This document shows positions 18,712-26,962 of a stretch of 64,000 nt of DNA, piece by piece (position 1 is the stretch's first letter; every line of letters begins with the position of its first letter). This DNA comes from Angelakisella sp. (GTDB taxonomy: Bacteria; Bacillota; Clostridia; Oscillospirales; Ruminococcaceae). Position numbers and translations under genes: made by a program. The notes under the pieces were generated by a model, which was not told where the DNA came from, did no database searches, and worked only from the letters and a program-made list of their open reading frames with translations. Location: assembly GCA_020024555.1 (NCBI GenBank), contig JAHHTQ010000006.1, forward strand, positions 19,999-83,998, in the 5' to 3' direction.

Positions 18712-19512
18712 ATGAAGTACAATATGTCAGCAGTGGAAATTTTAAAAATTTTAGGTTATAATGAGCCAACAGGCAAAGAATGGTTAGAAAAATTTAAAAA
18801 AGACAATAATATTACTTTACCAAAAGCGTATGAAGATTTTATGGAACTTGCGTATAATTGTCCGTTGTTTGGAACAGGTAATGTGTGGATAGGAAAACAT
18901 ATTGGCGGAATTGGAATTGCTACTCCATACTTTTTTTTTGAGAATATTGAGGAAATTATAGATGATATGTCGGAGGATTGGGAGAAAAATCCTGCCGAAG
19001 CGGAAGAAGATATTATTTATCAGATTTCTAAATTACCAAAAGAACTTTGGACAGAAAAAACTTCTGATTATTTGCAAATAGGTAGTGACTATTGCTCTGG
19101 TATAGTTACATTTGGAATAAAAAAAGATGATTTGTCAAAGTCAAATCCGCCGGTATATATGCAACACGAGGCAGATGAAAAAACTGTGTGGAAAAAGGAA
19201 TACAGTACTGTTTCAGAATTTTTGTTTGCCGAGGTTTTGGAGAATTTGTCGTGCGCAAATTACAGCACAGCGGAGGAAGCGTTGGAAGAAAAGGGTTGGG
19301 AATATATAGACCATAATGAATTTGGTGATGAAGATATTGAGGAAAAATTAAAAGATTTTGGAATTGATATGGATAAACTGGAAGAAACTGTATGCATTTC
19401 TTTATATGACAAGAGATTTTTGGTATATGATGAAGAAAACAATAAGTTCTATGTTGGTTGTAGGAACGGCGAAGAAGAAGACAGTTTATATGAAATAGCC
19501 TATATGGAATAA
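18712..19512 (+). CDS. SMI1/KNR4 (SUKH) family protein
   Basis: A 266-residue, strongly acidic protein. The N-terminal part has LPKAYEDFMELAYNCPLFGTG followed by an IEEI-type segment, the SUKH signature, ending in a VSEFLF-type strand. SUKH proteins commonly act as immunity proteins against polymorphic nuclease toxins. The C-terminal 80 residues, also acidic, form a second unassigned domain. There is no signal peptide and no toxin neighbour. A GATGGTG stretch precedes the start. Confidence 0.8.
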   Translation: MKYNMSAVEILKILGYNEPTGKEWLEKFKKDNNITLPKAYEDFMELAYNCPLFGTGNVWIGKHIGGIGIATPYFFFENIEEIIDDMSEDWEKNPAEAEEDIIYQISKLPKELWTEKTSDYLQIGSDYCSGIVTFGIKKDDLSKSNPPVYMQHEADEKTVWKKEYSTVSEFLFAEVLENLSCANYSTAEEALEEKGWEYIDHNEFGDEDIEEKLKDFGIDMDKLEETVCISLYDKRFLVYDEENNKFYVGCRNGEEEDSLYEIAYME

Positions 19513-19530
19513 AACCTAAATATTATACAT

Positions 19531-19570
19531 AAAAACGACACTTTCAATTTGTCCTGAAAGCGTCGTTTTT
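19531..19570. terminator. Bidirectional rho-independent terminator
   Basis: AAAAACGACACTTTCA pairs with TGAAAGCGTCGTTTTT with one mismatch. It sits between convergent genes. Confidence 0.88.
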
Positions 19571-19642
19571 TGATACTCTGTTAGATTTATAGTTTAATGA
19601 TAATTGTTTTGTATAATGAAGTGATTTTGAAATAGAATTTTA

Positions 19643-20017
19643 TTAATTACACAAAGAAACTTCTATATCTTCACAATAAAGCGAAAATCCATTATTCTCA
19701 ATATCAAATATACGATAACGGTTTTCAAGCTCATATCCGTCATTTAATAAATCGTGTATTACCAAAAAAGATATTTGCGTAAATGTTGAAAAGAATATTT
19801 CTCCGTTCACATTTTTTAATAAGATACGGATTTTAAACTTTTCGTTGCTGTCAGTTATGATAATATCGGCATTATATATATCAGTGCATATTTCATCATC
19901 AAAAATTCTTTTGTATTCAAATTTAAGAATATTATTAAAACAAGAAAAATGTCTGTATTCTTCCGGTAAAGCGTCAATAAGTTCGTTCATTCCTTTTATG
20001 TTTCTAAGGGTTTTCAT
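19643..20017 (-). CDS. Uncharacterised small protein, second gene of a pair
   Basis: A 124-residue soluble protein of unrecognised family. The longer frame starting at 20038 would put a GGAGTG ribosome site inside the gene. I therefore chose ATG at 20017, six bases downstream of that site. The gene follows 20048-20488 after about 30 bases and is probably co-transcribed. Small acidic proteins in pairs like this are often immunity proteins; that is inference. Confidence 0.6.
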   Translation of the reverse strand: MKTLRNIKGMNELIDALPEEYRHFSCFNNILKFEYKRIFDDEICTDIYNADIIITDSNEKFKIRILLKNVNGEIFFSTFTQISFLVIHDLLNDGYELENRYRIFDIENNGFSLYCEDIEVSLCN

Positions 20018-20047
20018 AGATTTCACTCCGTATAACATATAATAAAT

Positions 20048-20488
20048 TTAAAAACATCTCCAAAATCTGTCTTCTTCGTCGCAGTGCAGAATTTCGCTAA
20101 AATCTTCCGCTACAATATATGTGTCAAAAGATACGGCAGTCACATCGTCCAAACAAGTTAATATTGAACGTCCCAAACATTTGATAATGGGCAAATCGGC
20201 ATCGTCCCATACAATATAGTAATCTTTGTTTTTTATAAAGTCTATTTCTTTACGTATAATTTCGTAAGAATTTTCTATATGATGATATTTAATTGAAAAA
20301 TTATCTGATATTGAGTTTATAATTCTTTGGATTTCATTTTTATCTGATATCAATTCGGTATTGAGCAAATTCTTCAAACAATCTTGTAATAATTCATTAT
20401 TTTGCGCTTCTCTGTTGCGTATATTTATATAAATTTTTTCTTTTAACTCGTCTATTCTTTTAAGTCTGTCCAGTCTGTCTTTATTCAA
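20048..20488 (-). CDS. Uncharacterised small protein, first gene of a pair
   Basis: A 146-residue protein. The N-terminal half is charged and probably a helical coiled coil (DRLDRLKRIDELKEKI). The C-terminal half has alternating strands (YYIVWDDADLPII) and ends in an acidic, Trp-containing tail. No family recognised. It shares a promoter region with the downstream gene ending at 19643. An immunity-like role is possible but unproven. Confidence 0.6.
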   Translation of the reverse strand: MNKDRLDRLKRIDELKEKIYINIRNREAQNNELLQDCLKNLLNTELISDKNEIQRIINSISDNFSIKYHHIENSYEIIRKEIDFIKNKDYYIVWDDADLPIIKCLGRSILTCLDDVTAVSFDTYIVAEDFSEILHCDEEDRFWRCF

Positions 20489-20532
20489 TTTAATATCCTT
20501 TCATTAAAAATACGTGTTACGTTTTTATGTAT

Positions 20533-20573
20533 CAATAACCACATTAGTCTTTTGTAGATTAATGTGGTTATTG
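20533..20573. repeat. 17-bp hairpin between leftward genes
   Basis: CAATAACCACATTAGTC pairs with GATTAATGTGGTTATTG with one G-T wobble. On the minus strand, where the neighbouring genes lie, it is not followed by a T tract. On the plus strand it is followed by TGATTTTTATT. It may be a weak terminator or an RNA processing hairpin between 20645-21268 and the next gene. Confidence 0.6.
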
Positions 20574-20644
20574 TGATTTTTATTATGTTGTATTCTCTTT
20601 ATTATACCCACGAATTAGTGAGTTAAGGAAAATACTTTATGTAA

Positions 20645-21268
20645 TTAAGTTTTGTTATTTAATTTGGCATTGGGGTTTGTATACTCCGGAACAGGTTTAT
20701 TGAGAATATTCGTATATTTTACGGTGTTTATTTCTTTGCGGGCTTTTTGATATGTTTCTGCATATACTTTATTTGCCTCTTTTTGAAAAGCTATATCCTC
20801 TTTGCTTGGGAAAGATTTCCAACCGTCAAATGGATTGTAGCCGAGTCTTCTGTCTCCGTGACCGTCAAATATGGATAGATTTGGACCTTTACTCATTGAT
20901 GCGGAGAAAGAAGGAAAGCCCGGAATATTATTTAAGAAGAAATTGTTTGTGTAATTAAATTTAGCTTGCATCATTAACGGACGGAACATTGCCATTAGTT
21001 GAGCTTTCTCACTTTTATGGCTGTTGTTTGTCTGTCTGTCAATGTAATTTTGATATTTTTTACTCATAAAAACATTTTTTTTAGCATCTTGTTGCGCCAT
21101 AGTCTGAATATCTTCAAAAACTTTATCAGGCAAAGAACTGTTATTTTCAACTTTATTTGGTTTTGTTGAGTTTTCAGTCTTGTTAACAGGTGGCTGCTTA
21201 ATATCTTTTGTTATATGGGTATTATAAGGATTTATATTGGAATATGCTATTTTATCAGAAATATTCAT
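20645..21268 (-). CDS. Uncharacterised protein with a sigma-28-like promoter
   Basis: A 207-residue protein with no signal peptide or membrane helix. The first 55 residues are Asn/Thr/Pro/Lys-rich and probably disordered. The middle has a hydrophobic FFLNNIPGFPSFSASMSKG segment and a GHGDRRLGYNPFDGW motif that I do not recognise. The C-terminal part is helical, then disordered. A strong GGAGGAAG ribosome site precedes ATG. A sigma-28-like promoter lies at 21360-21386. Together with 6020-6727 it may belong to the motility regulon. Confidence 0.68.
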   Translation of the reverse strand: MNISDKIAYSNINPYNTHITKDIKQPPVNKTENSTKPNKVENNSSLPDKVFEDIQTMAQQDAKKNVFMSKKYQNYIDRQTNNSHKSEKAQLMAMFRPLMMQAKFNYTNNFFLNNIPGFPSFSASMSKGPNLSIFDGHGDRRLGYNPFDGWKSFPSKEDIAFQKEANKVYAETYQKARKEINTVKYTNILNKPVPEYTNPNAKLNNKT

Positions 21269-21359
21269 AGATTCTTCCTCCTTTTGTTTTATAAATTATA
21301 TTAAAGTGAATACAACACAATCAAATATTTAGCCAATTAACCATATCAACCTAACAATT

Positions 21360-21386
21360 ATATCGACATAATTTTTGTAAAATATA
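21360..21386 (-). promoter_or_regulatory. Sigma-28-like promoter
   Basis: On the minus strand it reads TATA, 15 bases, GTCGATAT, against the consensus TAAA-N15-GCCGATAT. The -10 octamer is identical to the one at 6781-6788. It lies about 92 bases upstream of the gene starting at 21268. Nothing else is recognised in 21269-21670. Confidence 0.5.
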
Positions 21387-21670
21387 GAATATGAACTTAT
21401 TTTTGGCAGAGTTGACAAATAAAAAATATAATTTTTATATAATATATAAAGGTTACATATTGTATTTTATAAAAAATTATAAGTCTTGCCATTCAATACA
21501 GTCAGGTCTTTCTTTGTTTTACAATATTGATTAAAGGAAGATTAACATCGAAAACACCAATAACTATAAAAATATACATATTATTTGTGGCATTATTTAA
21601 TATATTAACATCTAAATTCATTTTATACAATCATTTTAACATAATCAATCAATACATACAATAAAAACGA

Positions 21671-21735
21671 AACTCTCAGTAGAACATCAAATCATAACTG
21701 TTACTTTCTAAACGTTTTTTGTTCCACTAAGAGTT
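21671..21735 (-). terminator. Terminator of the DUF4272 gene
   Basis: AACTCTCAGTAGAACA and TGTTCCACTAAGAGTT form a near-complete 16-bp stem, with GTTTCGTTTTTATT after it on the minus strand. Confidence 0.7.
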
Positions 21736-21779
21736 GTTGATTTTCTATGTTATATCACCTTGAAAATTATATATTTTTT

Positions 21780-22997
21780 TCAAGTGGAAAGATCCACATT
21801 ATCCCAATCACAAAAATTATCACAACCTGCTATCCAAAATAGAGCGTGATGTCGCTCCATAACAACGCCTTCGTCCAAATCTTGTGGAGCAGGCAGTCCA
21901 CAAACTCTGGCATCAACGCATGCCCAATGAAGTAGATATATAAGATCTGCGTTATCCAATATTTCTTTGCGATCACGCAATACAGCAGTAGCTATTAATT
22001 CATCAATATTTGAAAAGTTTTTTATTGCTCTAACCGTCGCAGGTACGTCACAAATATGTTCAGGCCAAGGAAGGCTGTCTGTTAGCCCAAGCGCCCACTC
22101 CATTACCAATAAATTTTCATACTGCCATGCAAATTGAATTTGTTCTTGTTGTGTACTATCCGGATTATTTAAATATTCTGACTCATTTGGAGAAAAGAAA
22201 TCTTCTGCGCCGAAATTATCTATAATATGTTGTACAAATTGCTTTGCCTCATTGTAACTCATATTTTCACCCAAACGACATTCGGAGTATATAGCTACTA
22301 CCAATAAAGCAACCGCTCTGCAACAGATATCTCGTATAGATCTTCCCTCATCTGTCTCATTTTCACTAATAAGCGGAAGAAGTGACATAGTGTAAAGATG
22401 TTTTTCTTGCAATAATTTAATTGAGCGTTCTCGTCGTTCGCAGTATTCAGGAAATTCCTCTTTCCACGAATCAGGAATAGGATACATAGGAGGCATATAA
22501 TACTCGAAATCACTGTCCCCATCAACATCTAAAATACACTTACCCATTCCATTACAGAGCATTTCCATTCCGTTTGTCAGTAATCCGTTGAGGTTAATCG
22601 TTGTATCTAGAATTTGGTTGATAACTAAAGCCTCATCGTCTTGGTTTGATTCATTATATGATGCGTATATTTCTATAACACTTTGACACATATGTAAATG
22701 GTGAAGTAAATTGCGTTTAATTTCCAAATGTTCTGTATTTATTTGATAAAAATAATCATAAACACCTTTAAGTTGCTCCTCAGTATACTTTTTATCTTCA
22801 TCTTTTGTGTGAACGGTGAATATCATCAACATTCCGTCATTTTTAAATGTAAAAATATTATTATTTTTTGAATCATTGGCATCATAAATATTTTCTATTT
22901 GCGTATCAAAAATTTGCGCTAACTGTAACGCTATATCTTCCAAATTAATGAAAGGGCTGAATATCAATTCTTTTAATTCGACTGTATTTTTTTTCAT
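21780..22997 (-). CDS. DUF4272 domain protein
   Basis: A 405-residue soluble protein. Residues about 175-400 match DUF4272: a W-x-YEN...MEWALGLTDSLPWP stretch, an LRDRKEILDNADLIYLLHWACVDAR segment and a final VVMERHHALFWIAG...WDNVDL block. The N-terminal 170 residues are a separate acidic domain. The function of DUF4272 is unknown. It often appears among immunity-type and SUKH-like genes in Bacillota. This is a single gene with its own terminator. Confidence 0.82.
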   Translation of the reverse strand: MKKNTVELKELIFSPFINLEDIALQLAQIFDTQIENIYDANDSKNNNIFTFKNDGMLMIFTVHTKDEDKKYTEEQLKGVYDYFYQINTEHLEIKRNLLHHLHMCQSVIEIYASYNESNQDDEALVINQILDTTINLNGLLTNGMEMLCNGMGKCILDVDGDSDFEYYMPPMYPIPDSWKEEFPEYCERRERSIKLLQEKHLYTMSLLPLISENETDEGRSIRDICCRAVALLVVAIYSECRLGENMSYNEAKQFVQHIIDNFGAEDFFSPNESEYLNNPDSTQQEQIQFAWQYENLLVMEWALGLTDSLPWPEHICDVPATVRAIKNFSNIDELIATAVLRDRKEILDNADLIYLLHWACVDARVCGLPAPQDLDEGVVMERHHALFWIAGCDNFCDWDNVDLST

Positions 22998-23070
22998 AGT
23001 TACACACTCCTATAATATTCGTATTTTTGTATAATTAATGGAATAATCTACGCCATAAAGAAATTTAAAC

Positions 23071-23210
23071 TTATACTACTATATCAAGACCAGATATTTT
23101 TTAATTTCACCATTTGCTATTCTTATACCAATACTGTTGTCATCATAAAATTTGAAATTAAATCCAATTCCTATATAATCTTTATTATTTTTAATATAGT
23201 AAATTGTAAA
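23071..23210 (-). pseudogene. 3' fragment of a DUF6985-like gene
   Basis: Reading leftward, the remnant encodes DYIGIGFNFKFYDDNSIGIR and the following stretch to a stop at 23071. This matches the C-terminus of the proteins at 46088 and 46647 (DYIGMGFNCKWDDDNGIGIQ). One base is missing in an A-run (T-run at 23097-23102 on the plus strand), which breaks the frame before the last residues. No N-terminal part is found. The rest of 22998-23542 shows nothing else I recognise. Confidence 0.75.
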
Positions 23211-23542
23211 ATGAAATGAACATAAAAAAACAGCAATAGAGGAAAACGTATTTTAAATTTATGGAATGGGATAGAGGTAAAGAACGACCATTTTATCAGT
23301 ATCAATCTTCCAAATAAATTTATATATTGCGGGGTTCTCAGAAAACAATAGATATTATTAAGTAAGTAATGTCAGGTTACAGCAATTACAATTTACAAAT
23401 TTAGATTGTGAAATAGATATATATGGTTTTCCTTGTGTCTGTCTTTATCCAACTACTTTAACTTAGCTAGTGGTTTTGATTAACCGTAATATAAAATAAA
23501 TATCATCATAACAAAATAAATTCAATATAGTATAACTAAATA

Positions 23543-24889
23543 TTAAAGCTCGATAACAGGTATATTAAGTATTTTAGCCAATTCTGCCATTTCATCAGCT
23601 ACATCTTTCCATACTACGCTCCAATGGTGACTCATACCATTTTCGGCAATCTTTTGGACAAGTTCCAAAACCGGCGTATTGATATGGACATTGACCATAG
23701 AACCACGTGTATTACGTATAGTAGGAAGAGCTTTACCACTCAATAAAAATAAACGGTATTGACCGTCGATATTTGTAAAACGTGCTGCGGTTACATCTCC
23801 GCTTTTCAAAGAACACCAAAAAGCGGTGCCTTGACCTGCCAAAGGGTGATTGCACATTGTAACACCATCTTCTTTATTGTGAAGACTGGGCGCCGCATTA
23901 CCACAATGCCAAAATGTTACGGTATTTTCTTGTTCATCGATATTAATTAAATCAGCGATAAACGTAGGTTCATCTGTAATTATATTTTGTACCAATGCGG
24001 CAATACCCGCATCCATATCACCTTCGCAACTGATATTAATTCCTTTGTCAATCAGTCGTCCCAGAACTGCGCACGGCGTGGTATGTAAATTACCCATTTC
24101 AGGCCAACATTTAATAGCGGCATAATCATAGCCTTGTTTTTTAAATAAATCTTGCAATGCTAAATATAGACGGGAATGATTTTCCAAATGACCCATAGGT
24201 AATGCGGTAGTGTCCCATAGATTTTCAACAGATTTCATTTCGGTATTTATATCTTCTGATGAAAACTCTGCCATACGGTCAAATACAACTTTTAAGTCAG
24301 TTTCTTCAACATTTATACCAAATGTGCGACGAATAACAACTTCATCAAATGCGCAGTTATAAAAAGCAGTCGGACGATATCCAAACAGCCCATAAGTCAA
24401 ACCACGAATATTCTTTTTAGCCGCATATGCTGTGATTATAGTACATAGTTCTTTTTCAACACGAATTTCCCCCATATTACCAAAGATAATGTGGTGCGGA
24501 GCATGAATTCGCATAAGACTTGCGCCATTCATTGTTGCGGAACACAGCGCATTCGCATAAAGTCTGTCTTGTCGTTCCCACTTTTCTTCACGCGGAGCCC
24601 ATAATACAATTGGTACTTTTAACTCATCAGCAAATGAACAACATACGTCATCACCTGTAAAAGCGCCGTAAAGTTGAATCAAAAGATCTACTTTTTGCTC
24701 TTTCATATATTCAATACAACTATCAACATCTTGTTTTGAAGAAACAAGCTTATTAAAAACAAAAACTTTACTGTGAGGAAGATTTTCTTTTACCCAAGCG
24801 CCATAATTTATAAGTCTGCGTTCGCCAAGTTCTTGTGGCCAACGACCGGATTTAGTAACGACAAAACCGATATTTAATTTTTTTTTCAT
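23543..24889 (-). CDS. L-fucose/L-arabinose isomerase family protein
   Basis: A 448-residue protein of the FucI/AraA fold family. The C-terminal domain has the metal-ligand pattern CEGDMDAG and a later WHCGNAAPSL containing the conserved histidine. The N-terminal domain has LLIQLYGAFTGDD and VLWAPREEKW. It is shorter than classical FucI (about 590 residues), as in the smaller sugar-isomerase-like subgroup. It should interconvert an aldose and ketose, or act on another sugar, in the cytoplasm. It is the last gene of the leftward operon AraC-GH42-isomerase, 72 bases after GH42. No sugar kinase or aldolase is adjacent, so the true substrate is uncertain. Confidence 0.8.
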   Translation of the reverse strand: MKKKLNIGFVVTKSGRWPQELGERRLINYGAWVKENLPHSKVFVFNKLVSSKQDVDSCIEYMKEQKVDLLIQLYGAFTGDDVCCSFADELKVPIVLWAPREEKWERQDRLYANALCSATMNGASLMRIHAPHHIIFGNMGEIRVEKELCTIITAYAAKKNIRGLTYGLFGYRPTAFYNCAFDEVVIRRTFGINVEETDLKVVFDRMAEFSSEDINTEMKSVENLWDTTALPMGHLENHSRLYLALQDLFKKQGYDYAAIKCWPEMGNLHTTPCAVLGRLIDKGINISCEGDMDAGIAALVQNIITDEPTFIADLINIDEQENTVTFWHCGNAAPSLHNKEDGVTMCNHPLAGQGTAFWCSLKSGDVTAARFTNIDGQYRLFLLSGKALPTIRNTRGSMVNVHINTPVLELVQKIAENGMSHHWSVVWKDVADEMAELAKILNIPVIEL

Positions 24890-24961
24890 AATTAAAACTC
24901 CTTTTGTAAAAAAATTTAACTCTTAACAAAATTTATAGTCCTGTTTAATATAATTTGCTTA

Positions 24962-26956
24962 TCATATAAATGAAAATGAGAGTGGCTTATCTGTTTTAAA
25001 TATAAGTGTATCAAACTCTTTAATTTCAACGGAATTTGATATTTGAGTATTATTTAAAATTTCAAAAGCAGGTGTTTTTAAATATAGGGTATGGTGTTTT
25101 TCAGCATTATTAATAATGAATGTATAAATACAGTTCTCATTACATCTTTGAACAATTTCTATGTTATTGGGACAAGTAACTGTTAATATTTCATTTTCTC
25201 TGCAAACATCACCGATAAAATCGAAGAAAAAGTCCGGTGAGTTCATAACACAAGAGTAATATACGTATCCTTTACCTATGGAGTTTTTAGTGCAAGCAGG
25301 AACATTTTGATAAAATTTTTCATTATATGTAGCGATAGGTTTAGCAGTATTTACACTTACAATATCCAAAAAACAGCCGACAGAATAAGATTTTCCCTTG
25401 TACGTAATAGAATTGGACATATAATCAGGCAAAGAATCAAATTCATCAACACGTATTCCCGCAATATTGGCAAAATGTCCCGGCCATGGTTCAGTAGTTG
25501 TTGTATTCGCATCAGTACGAATACCTGTGCGAACAGTTAAAATTACAGTTCCTCCATTTTCTGCAAATTTTTCCAAATTTTTGGCTACATTTTCTTTTCC
25601 TATAAATAAAGAAAGGGCAACAACTATTTTATACCCGTCTAAATTTTGGTTTTCGTCAATTACATCAACCGTTATACCATTTTTTAAAAATGCGGAGTAG
25701 TATTGCATAAAATGACCGATATAGTCAAATTTACTGTTTTGCACATGTGTGTTTAGCGACCATGCCGAGTCAAAGCTCCATAACATAGCAACTTTAGTTA
25801 TAACTTTGCTTTGCGCTATTTCGTTACTGTAATTGCTTAGTTTATCGGTAAGAGCCATTACTTCATTATATACACGGCGTGGGGTTGCGTCATGTCGGAG
25901 TAGTCCTTGTGGATGTTGCTCCGAACCATAGCAACCGCTTCTCCAACGAAAATAAACTACACCGTTTGCCCCGTGCGCAATATCCTTTACTGTCCACATA
26001 GTAACCCATTTTGGAGGAATTGCCAAATTATAAGGGGCATAGTTAAAATATCCGTTTTTTTGTTCCATTACAAAATAATTATCTCTTTTTACCCCTCGGC
26101 TAAAATCACCTGCCAATGAATAACGAATATAGTCATAATCAACAGCAGGATAAATATCAACACCATAAAAATCCAAATATTTTCCTAATTCATAGTAATT
26201 AAGGTTCATAAACAGTGTCATACCATTATGCGTAACTTTATGGTTGGGGCATATAGAATGAATAATATCTGATTGCTCTTTTAAAAAATTAACGGCAGAT
26301 TGTGATGTAAAGCGTTTGTAATCCAAAATTTGACTTACCGAAAAAGTTAATTCAGTGTTTTTTACAGGAGGCGCAACTTCATTCCAATCTGAATATATCA
26401 TACTCCAAAAAACATTTCCCCATGCCTTGTTTAAGTTATCAAGAGTGCCGTATTTTTGTTGTAGCCATTTACGGAACCCACTGGCGCAATTAGGACAACA
26501 ACATTTATTTGCATTTATTTCGTTATCAATTTGCCACGCGACAACGGTGGGGTTGTCTTTAAAATGTAGAGCCATTTGTTCTGTAATACGTTTACTGTAT
26601 GCTTTAAATGTATGATTATTAAAACAAGCGCGCGAGCGAATTTCATTAATATGCTCAATCGTATCTGGATAACTTGCAAAAATATCCGGATGTTTTTTCC
26701 ACATCCACATTGGCGGAACCATTGTCGGTGTGCAAACAATAGCTTTCATATCATATTGTTGCATAATATCCAAAACACTATCAAAAATTGAAAAGTCGAA
26801 CTCATTGTCTCGTGGTTCTATAACAGACCAGCTCAAATCCATAAGACGAACAATATTTATGCCTGCCTTGTGCATAAGTTCAATATCAATCGCCCATCTG
26901 TCCCTATCCCATTGTTCAGGATAGTAGCACACACCAAAATATAGTTTGTTATCCAT
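24962..26956 (-). CDS. GH42 beta-galactosidase
   Basis: A 664-residue glycoside hydrolase of family 42. The opening YYPEQWDRDRW is typical. The acid/base glutamate lies in WQIDNEIN (about residue 146) and the nucleophile in VMEQKNG (about 297). A CCCPNC cluster just after the acid/base is the zinc-type cysteine site of many GH42 enzymes. Domain order is the TIM barrel (about 1-380), a trimerisation domain and a small beta domain. There is no signal peptide, so it acts inside the cell on imported oligosaccharides, releasing galactose. The ribosome site AAGGAG is formed by the final codons of the upstream regulator gene, six bases away. This implies tight co-translation. Confidence 0.95.
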   Translation of the reverse strand: MDNKLYFGVCYYPEQWDRDRWAIDIELMHKAGINIVRLMDLSWSVIEPRDNEFDFSIFDSVLDIMQQYDMKAIVCTPTMVPPMWMWKKHPDIFASYPDTIEHINEIRSRACFNNHTFKAYSKRITEQMALHFKDNPTVVAWQIDNEINANKCCCPNCASGFRKWLQQKYGTLDNLNKAWGNVFWSMIYSDWNEVAPPVKNTELTFSVSQILDYKRFTSQSAVNFLKEQSDIIHSICPNHKVTHNGMTLFMNLNYYELGKYLDFYGVDIYPAVDYDYIRYSLAGDFSRGVKRDNYFVMEQKNGYFNYAPYNLAIPPKWVTMWTVKDIAHGANGVVYFRWRSGCYGSEQHPQGLLRHDATPRRVYNEVMALTDKLSNYSNEIAQSKVITKVAMLWSFDSAWSLNTHVQNSKFDYIGHFMQYYSAFLKNGITVDVIDENQNLDGYKIVVALSLFIGKENVAKNLEKFAENGGTVILTVRTGIRTDANTTTTEPWPGHFANIAGIRVDEFDSLPDYMSNSITYKGKSYSVGCFLDIVSVNTAKPIATYNEKFYQNVPACTKNSIGKGYVYYSCVMNSPDFFFDFIGDVCRENEILTVTCPNNIEIVQRCNENCIYTFIINNAEKHHTLYLKTPAFEILNNTQISNSVEIKEFDTLIFKTDKPLSFSFI

Positions 26957-26962
26957 AATACT

